Below are positions 39,396 to 52,200 of a stretch of 64,000 nt of DNA, piece after piece (positions within the stretch are counted from its first letter, which is position 1; every line of letters begins with the position of its first letter). The notes beneath the pieces are model-generated. The model saw only the letters and a list, made by a program, of their open reading frames with translations. It did not search any database and was not told where the DNA came from. Source of the DNA: Druceiella hillmani (taxonomy: Eukaryota; Arthropoda; Insecta; Lepidoptera; Hepialidae); NCBI GenBank assembly GCA_039881145.1, contig JAYKKI010000008.1, positions 34,296,501 through 34,360,500 on the forward strand. The letters run 5' to 3'. A program made the translations under genes and the position numbers.

Positions 39396-39435
39396 ATATG
39401 ATTTGTTTCATATAAACATATGAAACAAATCGTAT
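39396..39435. repeat. Hairpin with 18-bp arms
   Basis: ATATGATTTGTTTCATAT and a complement with one mismatch surround four bases. Confidence 0.85.
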
Positions 39436-40477
39436 CATATTGATCAAATAGAATTGCTGTAAAATTATTAAGTCCATTACAATTATTCTTTTATATTGGA
39501 TTATCGCCTGCCTCTTGAAAGAAATCATTTTGCCAGATTTCCCGACAGCAAAGTGATGGAACCGTTGTACCTCTTAATTAACATCGTTTGTTTGCCCTAG
39601 GTTTTTTTAAAAACAAATATAGTGCTTTCCGCCACTAAAAAAAACTAAGACTTTTATCAACCTATTATAATACTCCAACGATAAAAATTATAAAAGCAAT
39701 TTAACTTAAAGAGCTTCGCTTTACCAAGCACTGAAATATTGAAAATCGTAATTATTTATACTTTTATAATCTGTCTTTTTGTCAAGACTCTTTTTCTCAA
39801 GAACGCGTGAAGGTATCAAATTGAAATTAGTGTGAAATACTTAGATCTACAATCCCTTAGATCTGTCAAAAATCAAGCTTCCATATCAATGTATAAAATT
39901 AATCCTGAATATGCAACCATTTATGCCGGATATTTTGGCACTCACAAAATATATTAAAATCTATATGGTTTTTTCCGTTGACCTAGAATCATAACATTGA
40001 AGAAATAAGATCTCATAGCATAAGTAAAGAAAAAAATCCGAAAACCCAAAAAAAAATATGTATGGAACTCTCATAATAGGAGTACTATCCGTGCTTGACG
40101 TTTTTTTTGTTGGGGTCTTTGTTAAGTCCAAATGCAAATGAATACATCAGAACACAAATCAAACGTATCTTATATTGGATTTAAATATTAATACCTATAA
40201 AAATTTTAATTTCGATATGGAACCAGAATTTACCTTTGTAGGCACGTACTTAAAAAAATTTTAGTACCGGTGCGGATAAAGACGCCGGTGTCTATTTTAT
40301 TATAGCATATAGTGCAAATAATTATTATCTCAAATTATTTTTGGTTAAAATTTTTTCCTACTGCTTTCCACAGGAACAAATCATCATGCTTCAAAAAACG
40401 ATCTTAGGTACATTCACCAGATTAATTTAAAGTGAACTTAGAATACTAGTTATCGACGCAGTTTTCGGAATTCGTCT

Positions 40478-40960
40478 TTGCTGTTTATACCTGGGCGTTA
40501 TTTAATTGAATATTGTTTGACAGAATTGTGCTGCGCAGTCAAATTGTCAAAGCGCGCAGCTGCCGAAACGTGGAATGAAATTAAATACTCCACCCAGCAG
40601 ATAAATAAAGCTATAAAGGTTGTAGAAGACGAAATGTTTAAGAATTGTCCCGAGACGGCGCCCGGTGCTCCAATCCAATTTAAATTCACTTCCTTCTATT
40701 GCCTTATTGTGACTTAAGTGTTATTCTTCGATTTAAAGTGTTTCATTATGATCCTTTAATGGATTATTATCCTTTTAGAATTGGATTTAAGTTTCGAACA
40801 CGGCGAATGTTTTGCTTCCACATTGTATAGTGAACACTACGTCTACACAGTTTAATGACTTTAGTTGTTTAATTGTATCGATAGGTAAAAGTATAAAAAT
40901 AGTGAAGGAAGAAACGAGTCTCTTTTATATTATAGTATAATTAACACTAACAGTTCCTTG
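40478..40960 (+). repeat. Block Z, full copy in R3
   Basis: This is close to identical (by eye about 90%) with the reverse complement of 63530-63980. Shared wording includes 'tgccgaaacgtggaatgaaa' (40561), 'gttgtagaagacgaaatg' (40619), 'tgtcccgagacg' and 'aagaaacgagtctctttt' (40910). A 79-codon frame spans 40478-40717. In R4 the same frame is stopped right after the Trp-Asn-Glu-Ile-Lys stretch and shifted by one base, so I do not call a gene. It is the most conserved part of family R. Confidence 0.75.
40885..40925 (+). promoter_or_regulatory. Conserved TATA-like stretch in block Z
   Basis: 'aagtataaaaatagtg' (from 40889) followed by 'aagaaacgagtctctttta' is kept in R4 (reverse strand near 63540-63585). 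It resembles a TATA box with downstream initiator-like sequence, as in an LTR or gene promoter. Only the conservation is seen; the role is a guess. Confidence 0.25.
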
Positions 40961-42119
40961 TATTCATATCTAAAACATTCTGTTAACCTGTGATTAATGA
41001 ACGTTTATTTCCTTTATCGCAACTGCTTATCAAGTGTTCAATTTGTAGGACGAATACAAAAGACCGTAATCGTGATCATAAACCGCTTGTTATGTTTTAT
41101 CTCTTTCATTCTATAATTAATATTTCTTCTCTGTAATAAAATAAAATATCCTTTTATAGGGCCGTAAATTATCAATCAGACTATATTTCACTTATTACCT
41201 TAAATTTAGGTATTTTTGATAAATTTATTTTTATTACTTTAACGATCTGTCGTTCGGTAATATTCACCTGTGAAATTAAAGGTATTTATTTATTTAAACA
41301 AAATTCAGATTCTATCAATACTTAATATTATGGATTGCTTCTTAACTTCTAAGTTTCTTTTTGCCATCTCGCGTTGTGTGTAACTAGCGCATCAGCCTCG
41401 AATTTTTTAATGGATGGAATAATAATGTAATATCTCGGGTTATTTTACAAGTATATTTTAATAAGAATTATGTAAGTAATTTAAATTGATGTTCTATTAA
41501 CGAAAAACAAATTAAATATATTTTAAATAAATAATAATAATCTCGAACCGTTAATCGTGAAATATTATTTATTTATTTATTTAGTTATAGTTAGTTCTGA
41601 AATAAATTTCAATGTTTAAAAAGTTGGACATGATTTTTTAAAATTAAAAAATATGTAAGTTTTATGTATTACCTAATAATGACACCCCGTCCTATTTTGG
41701 AAAAAAATTCTTTCAACCTGTCTCATATGTTATGTCATTGCTCAATTCTGTTGCTACTTACCGTAATAATATTTAAACTACAACCTGCTTGTATGCTGTA
41801 AAATTATATAATAAATACGTTGACATAAACAATATACTCGTAATTCAGACATTCTTAAAAATCTCTATTCCTTCTTCTATATTTCCGAAAATAACCGAAA
41901 ATAAATCTAATATATGTATAAGACTTATTTTCGGTTTAGAAATTAGTCTAATATTCTATTAATTTAGCCCTTAATGAGATATATGGTAAAATATAGCTTT
42001 TTTTGGGGTTTAATATTTTATTTTAAGCATATAATAATAACTATCTTTTTTTTTGGAGTGCATTATATTTTTAGTTTAATATATGTATATTTAGTTTAAT
42101 ATAGCCAGTCTAAATATTT

Positions 42120-42425
42120 TTAAATATTAAGTCACAATTAAATGAAACTACGTGATGTAGTATTATTTCTACTTTCTTTAATTTCTTTACCACGACCTAG
42201 GTTTCGTTGTATTACATCTTCAGGTGGGATATTAGCAAAGATATCTTCTCTAATCTTCTACAATCTTTGCTAATATCCCACCTGAAGATGTTGTAATACA
42301 ACGAAACCTAGGTCGTGGTAAAGAAATTAAAGAAAGTAGGAATAATACTACATCACGTAGTTTCATTTAATTGTGAATAATGAATTTCTACAAAATTAAC
42401 GCCAAATATATTAAATATTAAGTCA
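42120..42425 (+). mobile_element. Family P copy 4, nested in R3 with 15-bp target duplication
   Basis: The insert (42135-42410) is flanked by TTAAATATTAAGTCA at 42120-42134 and 42411-42425. R2 holds a single, uninterrupted relative of this site at 10583-10597 (reverse strand), so the empty site is visible. The insert is an inverted half (42135-42240), a short junction, and a forward half with the full 3' tail (to 42410). The forward half holds the best hammerhead-like core (42278-42318). The left half has the same core on the minus strand (42190-42227) but with three bases of stem II missing. There is no coding capacity. A Penelope-type origin is inferred from the ribozyme-like motif and inverted 5' part. 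Confidence 0.88.
42278..42318 (+). ncRNA. Hammerhead-ribozyme-like motif
   Basis: Elements in order are CCAC (stem I), CTGAAGA (fits the CUGANGA core), one extra T, GTTGT-AAT-ACAAC (stem II), GAAA, CC-TA-GG (very short stem III), TC, and GTGG (stem I partner). Cleavage would be expected after C42314 (GUC). The extra T before stem II and the tiny stem III depart from the canonical form, so activity is doubtful. Penelope-like elements are known to carry hammerheads with short stem III. Confidence 0.45.
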
Positions 42426-43499
42426 TAATTTAAAATTGAAAATTATTTATGTACCGTTCATTTACTATTCCGTTCGTTTTTTTAAACATTTTTTTTATTT
42501 CGTGCTGAACAATCGTAATAGTTTTTTGCATATAAAAAATTGACTTCTGAATTTTATTGTATTTTCAGATAATTTGGTAAGATTACCATTTAATATGGCC
42601 TTATTAAATTTTTATTTTTAATCTTTTTAGGTAATGTCTAAGTTTTTGAACATTTATCTTTGATCATAACCATTCCTTGCCCTTAAATCATTTTGAAATT
42701 GTCTACAAGTTAGCTACTAGAAATTTTATCTGATTAGCTGATACAAAATAACGGAAATTACAAATCACTCAAAATAATATTTGGTTCTTATCACCGACCT
42801 CTAAAGTGCTCACCGCCTTTTGGATGTTCCTTTATATTAATTTCGATACAATAAATGTGTTTTGTTCAATTCATGTAAGGCCAGCAACAGTATTTTTTGA
42901 AACTAATATCAAAATAATGTATGTGCTATCGACAGTAGAATACATTCTATTCATAGATGTTTTTAGTCTCTGGTTAACTAATTCGAAAATCAATTAGTAG
43001 TATTAGTTTTATAGTTTAACTATGAATAAGCCGACGTATCCATTTTTGTTTCTCTTTATTTTATTTATACACTCAGATCTATAGATTTTGATTTCCGTTA
43101 CAATAAAATCAATACTAGTTTACAATTGTTTATAAATTATATGTATTTGATTTGGTTTTCATAATTTGAAAATAATCCTAGTGGCATGCGTATAAATCAC
43201 AATTTCAATTATTTGTTTAAAACATTAATTTATGTGTATAGATAAAATCCAATTCACTGGCCAATATGACTTATTATGAAATCTGCAGAATTATAAAGCC
43301 TACGAACTTAAAGTTGGTACTTATGTTTCCATTGACGTTTAGACGCTATTTTCAGTCTCAATAGGATTCTTTGAAATTCAACCTCTAAAGATGTAAAAGT
43401 CGTGGAAGAAAATTTGCATTTAAAATCTCATATAGAAATATAGGTTCAATTATTTCAGAAAATCGCTACATAAACAATTCTACATAAAAGGCAGAATAA

Positions 43500-45410
43500 A
43501 ACGAAGCACAGTCACGATTAATTTTTGCCCGGACAAAGCCAGAATGGGCGGCTAGTGTGCACATAAATGAAGTTTAAAATGCAAATTTGAACTCAAAAAA
43601 ATTATCCCAGCGGAAGGAACGATAATCAGAATCCTATTTTATTAACAATAAAGTTGGTAGCTTATAATACTCATACCAACTTATATTATATGCCAGCCAA
43701 GGACGTCATTCTATTGTTCTAATAGTTTGTAACATACACCTTTGCATCTATTGTTCTAGTTAATTTGAGACAGACTGTGTATTGTAATTAGGATAAATAA
43801 TAGAAGATTTACAGTCTGTTACTGTGTAATATACGCTAAGATTGTTCTTAGTTTTAAGATATCTGATTGAGTTTTCGTTGTTTGAGACATTATATTCAAT
43901 TAGGCAAGGATTCGTTTAGTAGTTTGTTTGTTTAATATTTAAAGATTTTCTTGAAATTATACGACGGAAAATATAATAAATAGTAGTCCATTTCAAATCG
44001 TTCTGATTTTTCTCAGAGCTTTTTGAGTTTTTTATTTCATTTTATTATATATTATGTTTAGTAAATATTGTTTATTATATTTTTTAACATAGGTTTTAGA
44101 TACAATTTCTTCTACTAATGCCAATTTTTTAAAATAATTATCAAGTATTAATTTCTAGATTATAGACATTCTCCGAATATTTCATAATAATATACGATTT
44201 TTATGGAAGCTCTAAATTTATTAATATTATAATAAAACACAAGCACCTACTAGGCAGCTTGTTCTAATAGTAACAGTGTCAGATTACATATAATGTCTAT
44301 TGACAAATTGATCTTTAAACTTGAACTCCATTTCAACCTTGTCTATTCATGCTGCTATTTCGCAATCAATCCATTTCTAGATCGTTTTCTTGTGTAATTT
44401 TTGATTGATCTTTTTTTTAATCTAGTTAATTCTTGATGTTGTCTCAAATTTTGTATTTTCGCTGCTTATCAGATTATTTTCTTATTGCATTTTCTTTTTT
44501 TGTATAATACTCGTAATTAATATTTGTGATTATGACAAATCTATACTTCAGAATCATCAGATGCTGCAGTCTGGCTTAAAAAAGCAAGACGAATTTGACA
44601 TTACTTATTTTTCCACGCCAAATTTTTTTGAGCTCTTTGCTCTCTCTGAATCTTGTCATGTATATTTTTGATCAATCTTTGATTCTTCTTTCTTTTTTTT
44701 TATATAATAGTTCTTTTTCTTTTAATTTTTTTTGTTTACTGGTTTATTTTTTAGACGTTCGGATTATAGGCGTTCTGAGACCATTTTTTTCTCCGATCTC
44801 TCCTCACTTGTCTATTTTTTCTGGTTTTGACCACTTTTAGTTGTATTTTATGAAGCTTAAAATAATATTTATAAAATATATGAGTATTAATTGAAATGAT
44901 TGGGATCAATAGCAAATTGCAAGAGCTATAGCGTAATTATATTATATAAACTCGAAAAAAGGAATAAAATATAATGGCATAAACGAGGTTTCACCTTCAC
45001 AGTTCGAGACACCGGTTTACGCAGTGTCTAAAACTGATAAAAATGTATGACTAATAAACCGTGTAATAATAATTCCTAGTGAAAAAAATACTATTTTAAC
45101 GTAACTGTCTCTCCTCTGGTGTAGGTGATGCTGTAAGAAATAAGCCGCATCAACTCAGAAGAGTGAAAATTTTACACGAAATCCACAGAAACAAAAATTG
45201 TCTAAAAGATGTGTGCTTGTATGCATGTATTCATATAATTATAGCGGATATCTGTATTCAATTATGTTTGCATAAAGTCAATACAAATGAAGTAATAATA
45301 AATTCTGTACTGGCCGGAGAAAAGGCAGCATTCTTCTCAGTCAGCTGAAGATACCATCAATTTCATATAATAGAAAGTACGTTGTTTTTCAACTAACTTT
45401 ACTACAGACT
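43500..45410 (-). repeat. R3 module shared with R4 58978-60850
   Basis: On the reverse strand it holds 'tttttatcagttttagac' (near 45035; R4 59366), 'gagctctttgctc' (44629; R4 59777 inverted) and the RTE-like 'tggctttgtccgggc' (43530-43545; R4 60812). R2 lacks most of this module. Frames of 81 and 61 codons here are not shared with R4. Confidence 0.75.
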
Positions 45411-47269
45411 TTAATGTATGGTGATGCTGGTAGCATTAATGATTACATGCGCGGAAATTTTCAAAGTTTTAAAAACGCCAGAGGAACTGACATGAAAGTA
45501 AAGGTCAAAAAATACAAGGCAAAATGTCTGGTTTGTTTCACTCTTTGCTGTTATGTTATCGCTGTTGCATATTTTATAAATGATATTGTTTAAAGCAAGA
45601 AGTTTATTAGTCAGGAGTAAAACGAAGGAACTGTTCCTAAATCTTATCAGCTACTTGGCGAAAAGACGTAGCTCAGTAGTAATAATTTATAAGTCCAAGA
45701 TTTTTTGCCTAAATTATGCAAATGTGTTTCGGTTTTTGCTACACGTTTCATACCATGTTATCGTTATTTTAAAATATCGTAGGATTTTTGATTTCTTAAA
45801 TATACTATTTACCATGCAAAAATCAAATAATGACCCTTGTGTTTCAGTTTAAATGTTAATAACTCGAAACATTTTTAAGATTTCGTTAATTTTGTTATAT
45901 TCCTCTTCAACTTGCATCCTGAAGTTATAGTTTATGAAATAGTAAAAAATTAGTCAAATACTCTGCTGTACCATTCATCTGAGTTTCGAGTTTACAGTTT
46001 TATTTTAAAGAATTTTCGAACCGTCTAAAATATGATTAGAGTGAATTGTCTGCAAATATTATTCTAAAGTTATGTTAAGTTAATTTATGAAATAAACTGA
46101 GCCTCCACGTTTTGAATCTTAAATAAATCCAAAGAGTTCTCTGCTAAGGGGCGCCATTTGTAGATGCTCGAGACTGTACTTTTTACTACACCTACTATTT
46201 ATTTAACGTCGAAAGTAAAACAGACTTTGATAATGCTAGTCAGTAGTGCCTACAATACTTGTCAACGAATGTATATAATCGAAGGAACAATAAACTGTTC
46301 TTTACTAATTAAGAAATTGTTTATATTTTATTACTAACATCTTTTAATATTATTTCATTTGAAAATTATTTTGCTAAGAATGATTTACGAATTTTGTCTG
46401 ATTTCTTAGATATCTTTGAAATAAAATACATGTTGTAAACAACTTGACTGCTGTTTTTCATTTTTATAACGTTTGTTCTTAATATTTGAACATGATTGAG
46501 AATAGAAAAATATCAAGACAATTTATGATGATCGAGAGTGTCAGTCAATTGAATTAAAATTTATGTGGGGAAGGGGCAATGTCTTTCAAGTTCAATCAAG
46601 TTTACTTTCGTATATTTGTGATATATGATTGATATGTCACAATTCAAAATACAAGTTATGTTTTAACACCGAAGTACTCCATTGTACAGTGAATTAAATC
46701 ACATGGATTTCATTTATTAGATATAAAAGTACACGTAATTTTAAGAGTAGATGTAATATTATATGAGTTGTTCAAAGTATATTGGGTTCTAACTCTAGTT
46801 TTTAAGGAAAGAATTTAAACTTCAATTATTTTTAACGGACTTCAAAATAGAAGGAGATTCTCAATTCGATTGTTTCTTTTTTGGTAAATGGTATTCTTAT
46901 TTCCGGCATTTATAAATAAATTGGAATGATTTTTTTTTTGGAAACGTGCTTTAATAAAAATTTTAAAAAATCAGAATCTGACCACGGAAATTTAAAATAC
47001 ATCATAGAATTTCTCATAAAATAAATTATCTTCCTAAAAAAATAGTGAAAAGGAGTAAACTCATTGAGTTTATGGTCATTTGACTTGTATTGACATGGTT
47101 GCAGGTTTTCAAATAGTTTTATTTAGCTTTACGTTTTGTATATAGTTGTTATTGATTCAAATCTTGCGATCGATTTTTCAACTACTTTTGCTTAACCTAT
47201 TCTTATGGATCTTCACACACGAATTCAGTCCCCATAAGAATACAATATTATGGTAATTTCAATCATTGA

Positions 47270-47460
47270 TCTATAAATCCTGATGCGGTAAATATACTGC
47301 TTACTTTTGCCTTTACTATGAGACTTGAACATCTCCAGTTTTCAAATTATAGGCAGAGACTCCGTCATTGAAATTTCTGTTCCAACTTCTCACTTCTGAA
47401 GCTACAGGTTATCGCCTGCCTAAACCGCGTGATTGTGATCTGCTATTTTCAATTGGTATT
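47270..47460 (-). repeat. Family S sub-repeat in R3
   Basis: 'tatcgcctgcctaaaccgcg' near 47410 and 'ttccaacttctcacttctg' near 47380 match the R1 copy at 1500-1680. Confidence 0.6.
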
Positions 47461-47580
47461 TTGTGCCTTATAAAATTTGAAGGTATATCATAACCAGGAC
47501 ATTAGTTGTTCGGTAGTAAAGTAAGTCTTAATATACAAATAATAATAAATACATACAGCCACTGGAATATAAGTGGCAAG

Positions 47581-47724
<144 letters not shown>

Positions 47725-47824
47725 GACATACAAATGCATGAAGTAAATAGGATGTCGGTATGCACATATGTAGTATTCACAAGTATATGTAGGCTTGAAG
47801 CGCTAACTGTAATGAAGTCAAAAG

Positions 47825-48357
47825 AGAGAATATGATTTGCACGTCAGTATATATATAGGTTTGTGCGTGGACTCATAACATATATATATACGTTGATGTG
47901 ATATCTGTTTTGGGTTCAATAAATTAATAAAAATTATAATTATTCGATAGTTCCATTTCAAATTCAATCTTAAAAATGATAGAAAACCACTCTAAGCCAG
48001 TTTCAATCCAACTTATTCCTGTTTCTCTCGTGGCCAAGGTAATATTTTTCGGTTCCTAATCATTATTATAGATTCTTATTAACATTTAAGAATAAGAGAA
48101 TATGATTTGCACGTCAGTATATATATAGGTTTGTGCGTGGACTCATAACATATATATATACGTTGATGTGATATCTGTTTTGGGTTCAATAAATTAATAA
48201 AAATTATAATTATTCGATAGTTCCATTTCAAATTCAATCTTAAAAATGATAGAAAACCACTCTAAGCCAGTTTCAATCCAACTTATTCCTGTTTCTCTCG
48301 TGGCCAAGGTAATATTTTTCGGTTCCTAATCATTATTATAGATTCTTATTAACATTT
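47825..48357. repeat. Tandem duplication, 263-bp units, apparently identical
   Basis: Bases 47825-48087 and 48095-48357 look identical throughout, separated by 'aagaata' (period 270). Units start AGAGAATATGATTTGCACG and end TTCTTATTAACATTT. The surrounding R3 sequence is 10-25% diverged from its paralogues, so this duplication is very recent, or an assembly artefact. Confidence 0.95.
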
Positions 48358-49563
48358 CATTCGAGTTATATTTTTAAGCGTTTATTAGAGAACATTCGTT
48401 GACATTTTAGCTTCAACGTCTCTGTTAAAAACGTAACGTATAGTCAGTTAAGTAATTTGAAATGCATTTTAAAACTTACTAATAACTTACATTGGATGAA
48501 GCATTATAAAAATAATCGGCAGTCTGCTAAATCATAATTAAAACTGCTTATAACAATTAACTATACACATACGCATAGTATCATCCTTATTATTTCAAAG
48601 ATGCAAATTGCCATATAATAGTATGAGATATATAAACACGGGACATTTGCATCCCAAATAAATCGATTAGGAAGAAAGAGCTTGGTAATACATGTACTGA
48701 TTCGACAGATATAAAAAAGTCGTTACTTTAATATGGATACTTATTTTAAAGAGGACATCCACTGCATTGGACTTGAGACTGTCAAATATTAACGCACCTC
48801 AATTGATTATTTATAAAAACATGATAAAGCCTTTACTGCCACTATATGTTATATCAAAAATATTTTTATACTCATATAACGGCTAATAATTTTTATGGCT
48901 GGTTGAATTATAAATTATCTTATTTTTTAAAATTGTTTGCTAAACATTTGGCGCTTCTGGTTCTTGTATCCTGTTATCTTAAAGTTAACAAAATTAGAAG
49001 ATTTGATTTCTTGCACTGTATATCGGATGTAATGTCTCATACTTAACGAGTTCTTACAAATAATGTTTGATTAATGACCAATGGACTCTTGATTTATGAA
49101 TACTCAATTTTCCATTTCCCTCGCTAAGAAAAGGGGTTTAAATACATATAATGATTTTTTCCCTCTTCGCAGTTAATTCTTTCAAACCGTTTTTGCGACT
49201 CGTTAAAAATAATATTTATGTAACAATTTCGGGTAGTGGCGGAATTTTAAAATTAAAAAAAGAAAAAAGATTTCAGAAAATATTTTTCCCATATTAGGGG
49301 GATTTTGACCTGCATCTTCTTGATACAAATTCATTGTTAAAATTACTAGGATACAAACTTTACTGTACCTAACAATATATTGAAGCTTTTTTGCAAGGTT
49401 TTTTTTTGAAATATTGAAGTTATTAATATTTGAATCCAGTCTGATAATCAACATCAATAAAACATTCATCATAAGGTTTGTATACTAAGTATTACATATG
49501 ACTGCCCTTTAAATACATTTGAGAGAAAATTATAATTTAATATAAATTTAAGAAAGAAATTTA

Positions 49564-49620
49564 ATATAAATTTAGAAATTATAATTTAATCTAGTTAAAT
49601 TGTAATTTCTAAATTTATAT
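49564..49620. repeat. AT-rich hairpin with ~26-bp arms
   Basis: Arms containing 'aaatttagaaattataattt' are inverted around TCTAG with one mismatch. Confidence 0.8.
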
Positions 49621-50440
49621 GTCTGTTGATAAAATTTCATTTATCAAGTACAAATTACTGTGATAGACACCTACCTATTATGCTACACATATATGTATAA
49701 TGCGATTAGAAGACGTCATGACAGACACGTAGTTACACGTGCCAGTCCAAAGCCTCCATTGTTAGGTGTTATCGCAGAGTTAGCGAGAGAAATTAGTTCA
49801 ATAAGCTCATATGTCGCTGTAATAATCCTCTTTAAATACATTGTTACTGACAAACAATAATATCTTCATTAAGTTTACCTAGTTTGGCTCAAAATTTATA
49901 AATCTTAGTTGTTATGTTGTAGAGGTAAGTGTAATAAAACTAACTGCAGAAGTAGGTTAATTGCAATATTCAACATTTTGAAATAAAATATTTTCAAACT
50001 TTCAGAAAGGTCTTTAAAAGTTCCCTGGAAGTGCTTTCGTTAATAGATTCATTTTGTGAATAGTTATACTAAATATTTTTAAAATATAATATGTAAATAC
50101 TAAATATAATTACCTGTTTTCGAAGCCATTGTTAAAATATCGTTGAACCAATAGCTGATTAAAAAAAAATATTTCTTGAAACCTTAAAATTACTCAATGT
50201 GTTTTGAAATCGGTATCTTCGGTTTATATGAAATGTTTCTAAAAATTACGCCTCGCAATAATAGAAAAACATTTAAAATTATAAATAGCATTATGGGAGA
50301 ACTGCCAACAGATGTGTATTTTTTTATTAAATTAAAAACTATAAATGTTAGTTGGAAATCGAATTCAAATCAACTATTCAGATAAAACCATTTTTTTTCA
50401 AGTATCACTAATATTCTATTATATAATTATGTAATTAAAT

Positions 50441-50442
50441 TA

Positions 50443-50481
<39 letters not shown>
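50441..50481. repeat. (TA)n microsatellite
   Basis: About 16-18 TA repeats preceded by TATATATG. Confidence 0.9.
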
Positions 50482-50483
<2 letters not shown>

Positions 50484-52200
50484 ATAATATGTGACACGCA
50501 ATTTTATTACTAGTTTCAACTTTTAAATTGTTAATTGAAGAAGAATGTCCGATTTGTTTTGATTTTTTACGTTTAATTGTATTTCCTTAAGATACATTTA
50601 AAATTATAGATATGATTACATTTATTAAGTTTAAAAAATATGAATCACTTTCGAAAATTACTTAAGGTAGTTTAACTAGGAAACCTCACACTTCAAACTT
50701 TACAAATGCCCTTTTTTAACGAAATAGCATTGGAAATTGGACTTAATGTATATCGCCTTTAGATCATATTTTATTTAATATAAAAATTACCTCTAGACTA
50801 TAATCAATTCTCATTCACCAAGATCGCCAAAACTACTTCCTTTTATTGTTTTGTTATAGTTTCTAAACTTTAATTCTATTATGAAATCCTTAATTTTCCA
50901 ATTTTTTTAGGCCCATTTTGAAATCTTTATTCAGTGTAATTAATTTATTATCCCCAAATTATTCTTTTGAATCACACACACATAATTCAATTAAATGAAA
51001 GATATAAACGCTGGACATTTATTTCATAAACAGGAAGTTACTACACGCAGAAACACAAGAGAACATTTCTCGAAGCAACAGGTATGCTAATGTCATTAAG
51101 CAAGCCACTGGTCTGGATATTGGACCCAACATTTCATTGTGGTTTATGCTCGCTATTCGTTATAGCATCCATATCGATCATTAATGAGTTAATAAGGGAA
51201 AACCGTCGCTGTCTGCACCAGATATTAATAATTCCCTCACATCTTGCAATAAGGGTTAGGTTATCCTGATTTTAGCATTTTTTGGTCAAGTGTTAAGATA
51301 TTTTGTTAATTTGTATTCATAATATAAAATGAATCATTTAGTTTGAGGTAATTCTCATTGCAAAAATTCAGTGAGATGTTTACAAGTTTTTCCAAAAATT
51401 AAAGAATTATAATTTAATGTTAATATGAATGCAGGTTATTTTACATTTATTTTTATTAAAACAAAAAAAAATGCCAATGTTTTAGGATGTGTCTGAAATA
51501 CTGGTTTGAAATAAAAGCTATCCTATTTCAAAATGAAGTACATTTTTATCATTCGCAATAATATGACTAGAATATGTGTCCACACTGTGCCCACGTGTAC
51601 ACCCCATTTATTAGGAATTTCGATCATCTCTTAACGATTTCGGCATGCTTGCTCGTAGTACCCATTTATATAGTATGTTCAGTAGGGTGCTTGTTATAGA
51701 ACGGGTAGTGTGATATAATTGAAATTTATTTACTGCCATGTTCGAGGCATATTCACGGGCGTTTGTTTAAGCCCCTTAATTTGTCCGAGACGGTTTTTAT
51801 AAATATTGTTAGTTTATACACATTACATTGCTATTTGTTAAGGATTTCATCACTATTGCTAATTATTTGTTAATGAATATTCGTCTTTATTTGTTAACGA
51901 TTCGTTGCTTAGTCATAAAGTTATTAAATAATAGTCTTAGCCATAGAGTTATTAATATCAAGCTGACGTGCTGATAACATAAACCAATTGTCGTTTATGT
52001 TATAAGTATAAATCATTATGTATTAATAAAACTCCCTTAATAAAATATGTTAATCAATATCAAAGCGAGATTAAGGATAAATTACGATTAGTTAAAATGT
52101 TGAGTAGTATAAAAAATCTCTTAAATAAAAGCAGAATTGGTATTCTAAAAGTTTTCTGCACAGTAGTTACAACTTATTAAGCTATTTACAAAGACTAATT

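Noticed and set aside
40478..40717. 79-codon frame with non-repetitive composition in block Z
   Set aside because: The highly similar R4 copy has an in-frame stop and a one-base shift, and other Z copies keep no common frame. It is listed as a repeat and its possible coding past is noted under findings.
42135..42410. Interpretation of family P as a classical MITE or CRISPR-like hairpin
   Set aside because: Target duplications differ in length (15 and 11 bp), starts vary and the 3' end is fixed, which fits retroposition. There is no spaced repeat array.
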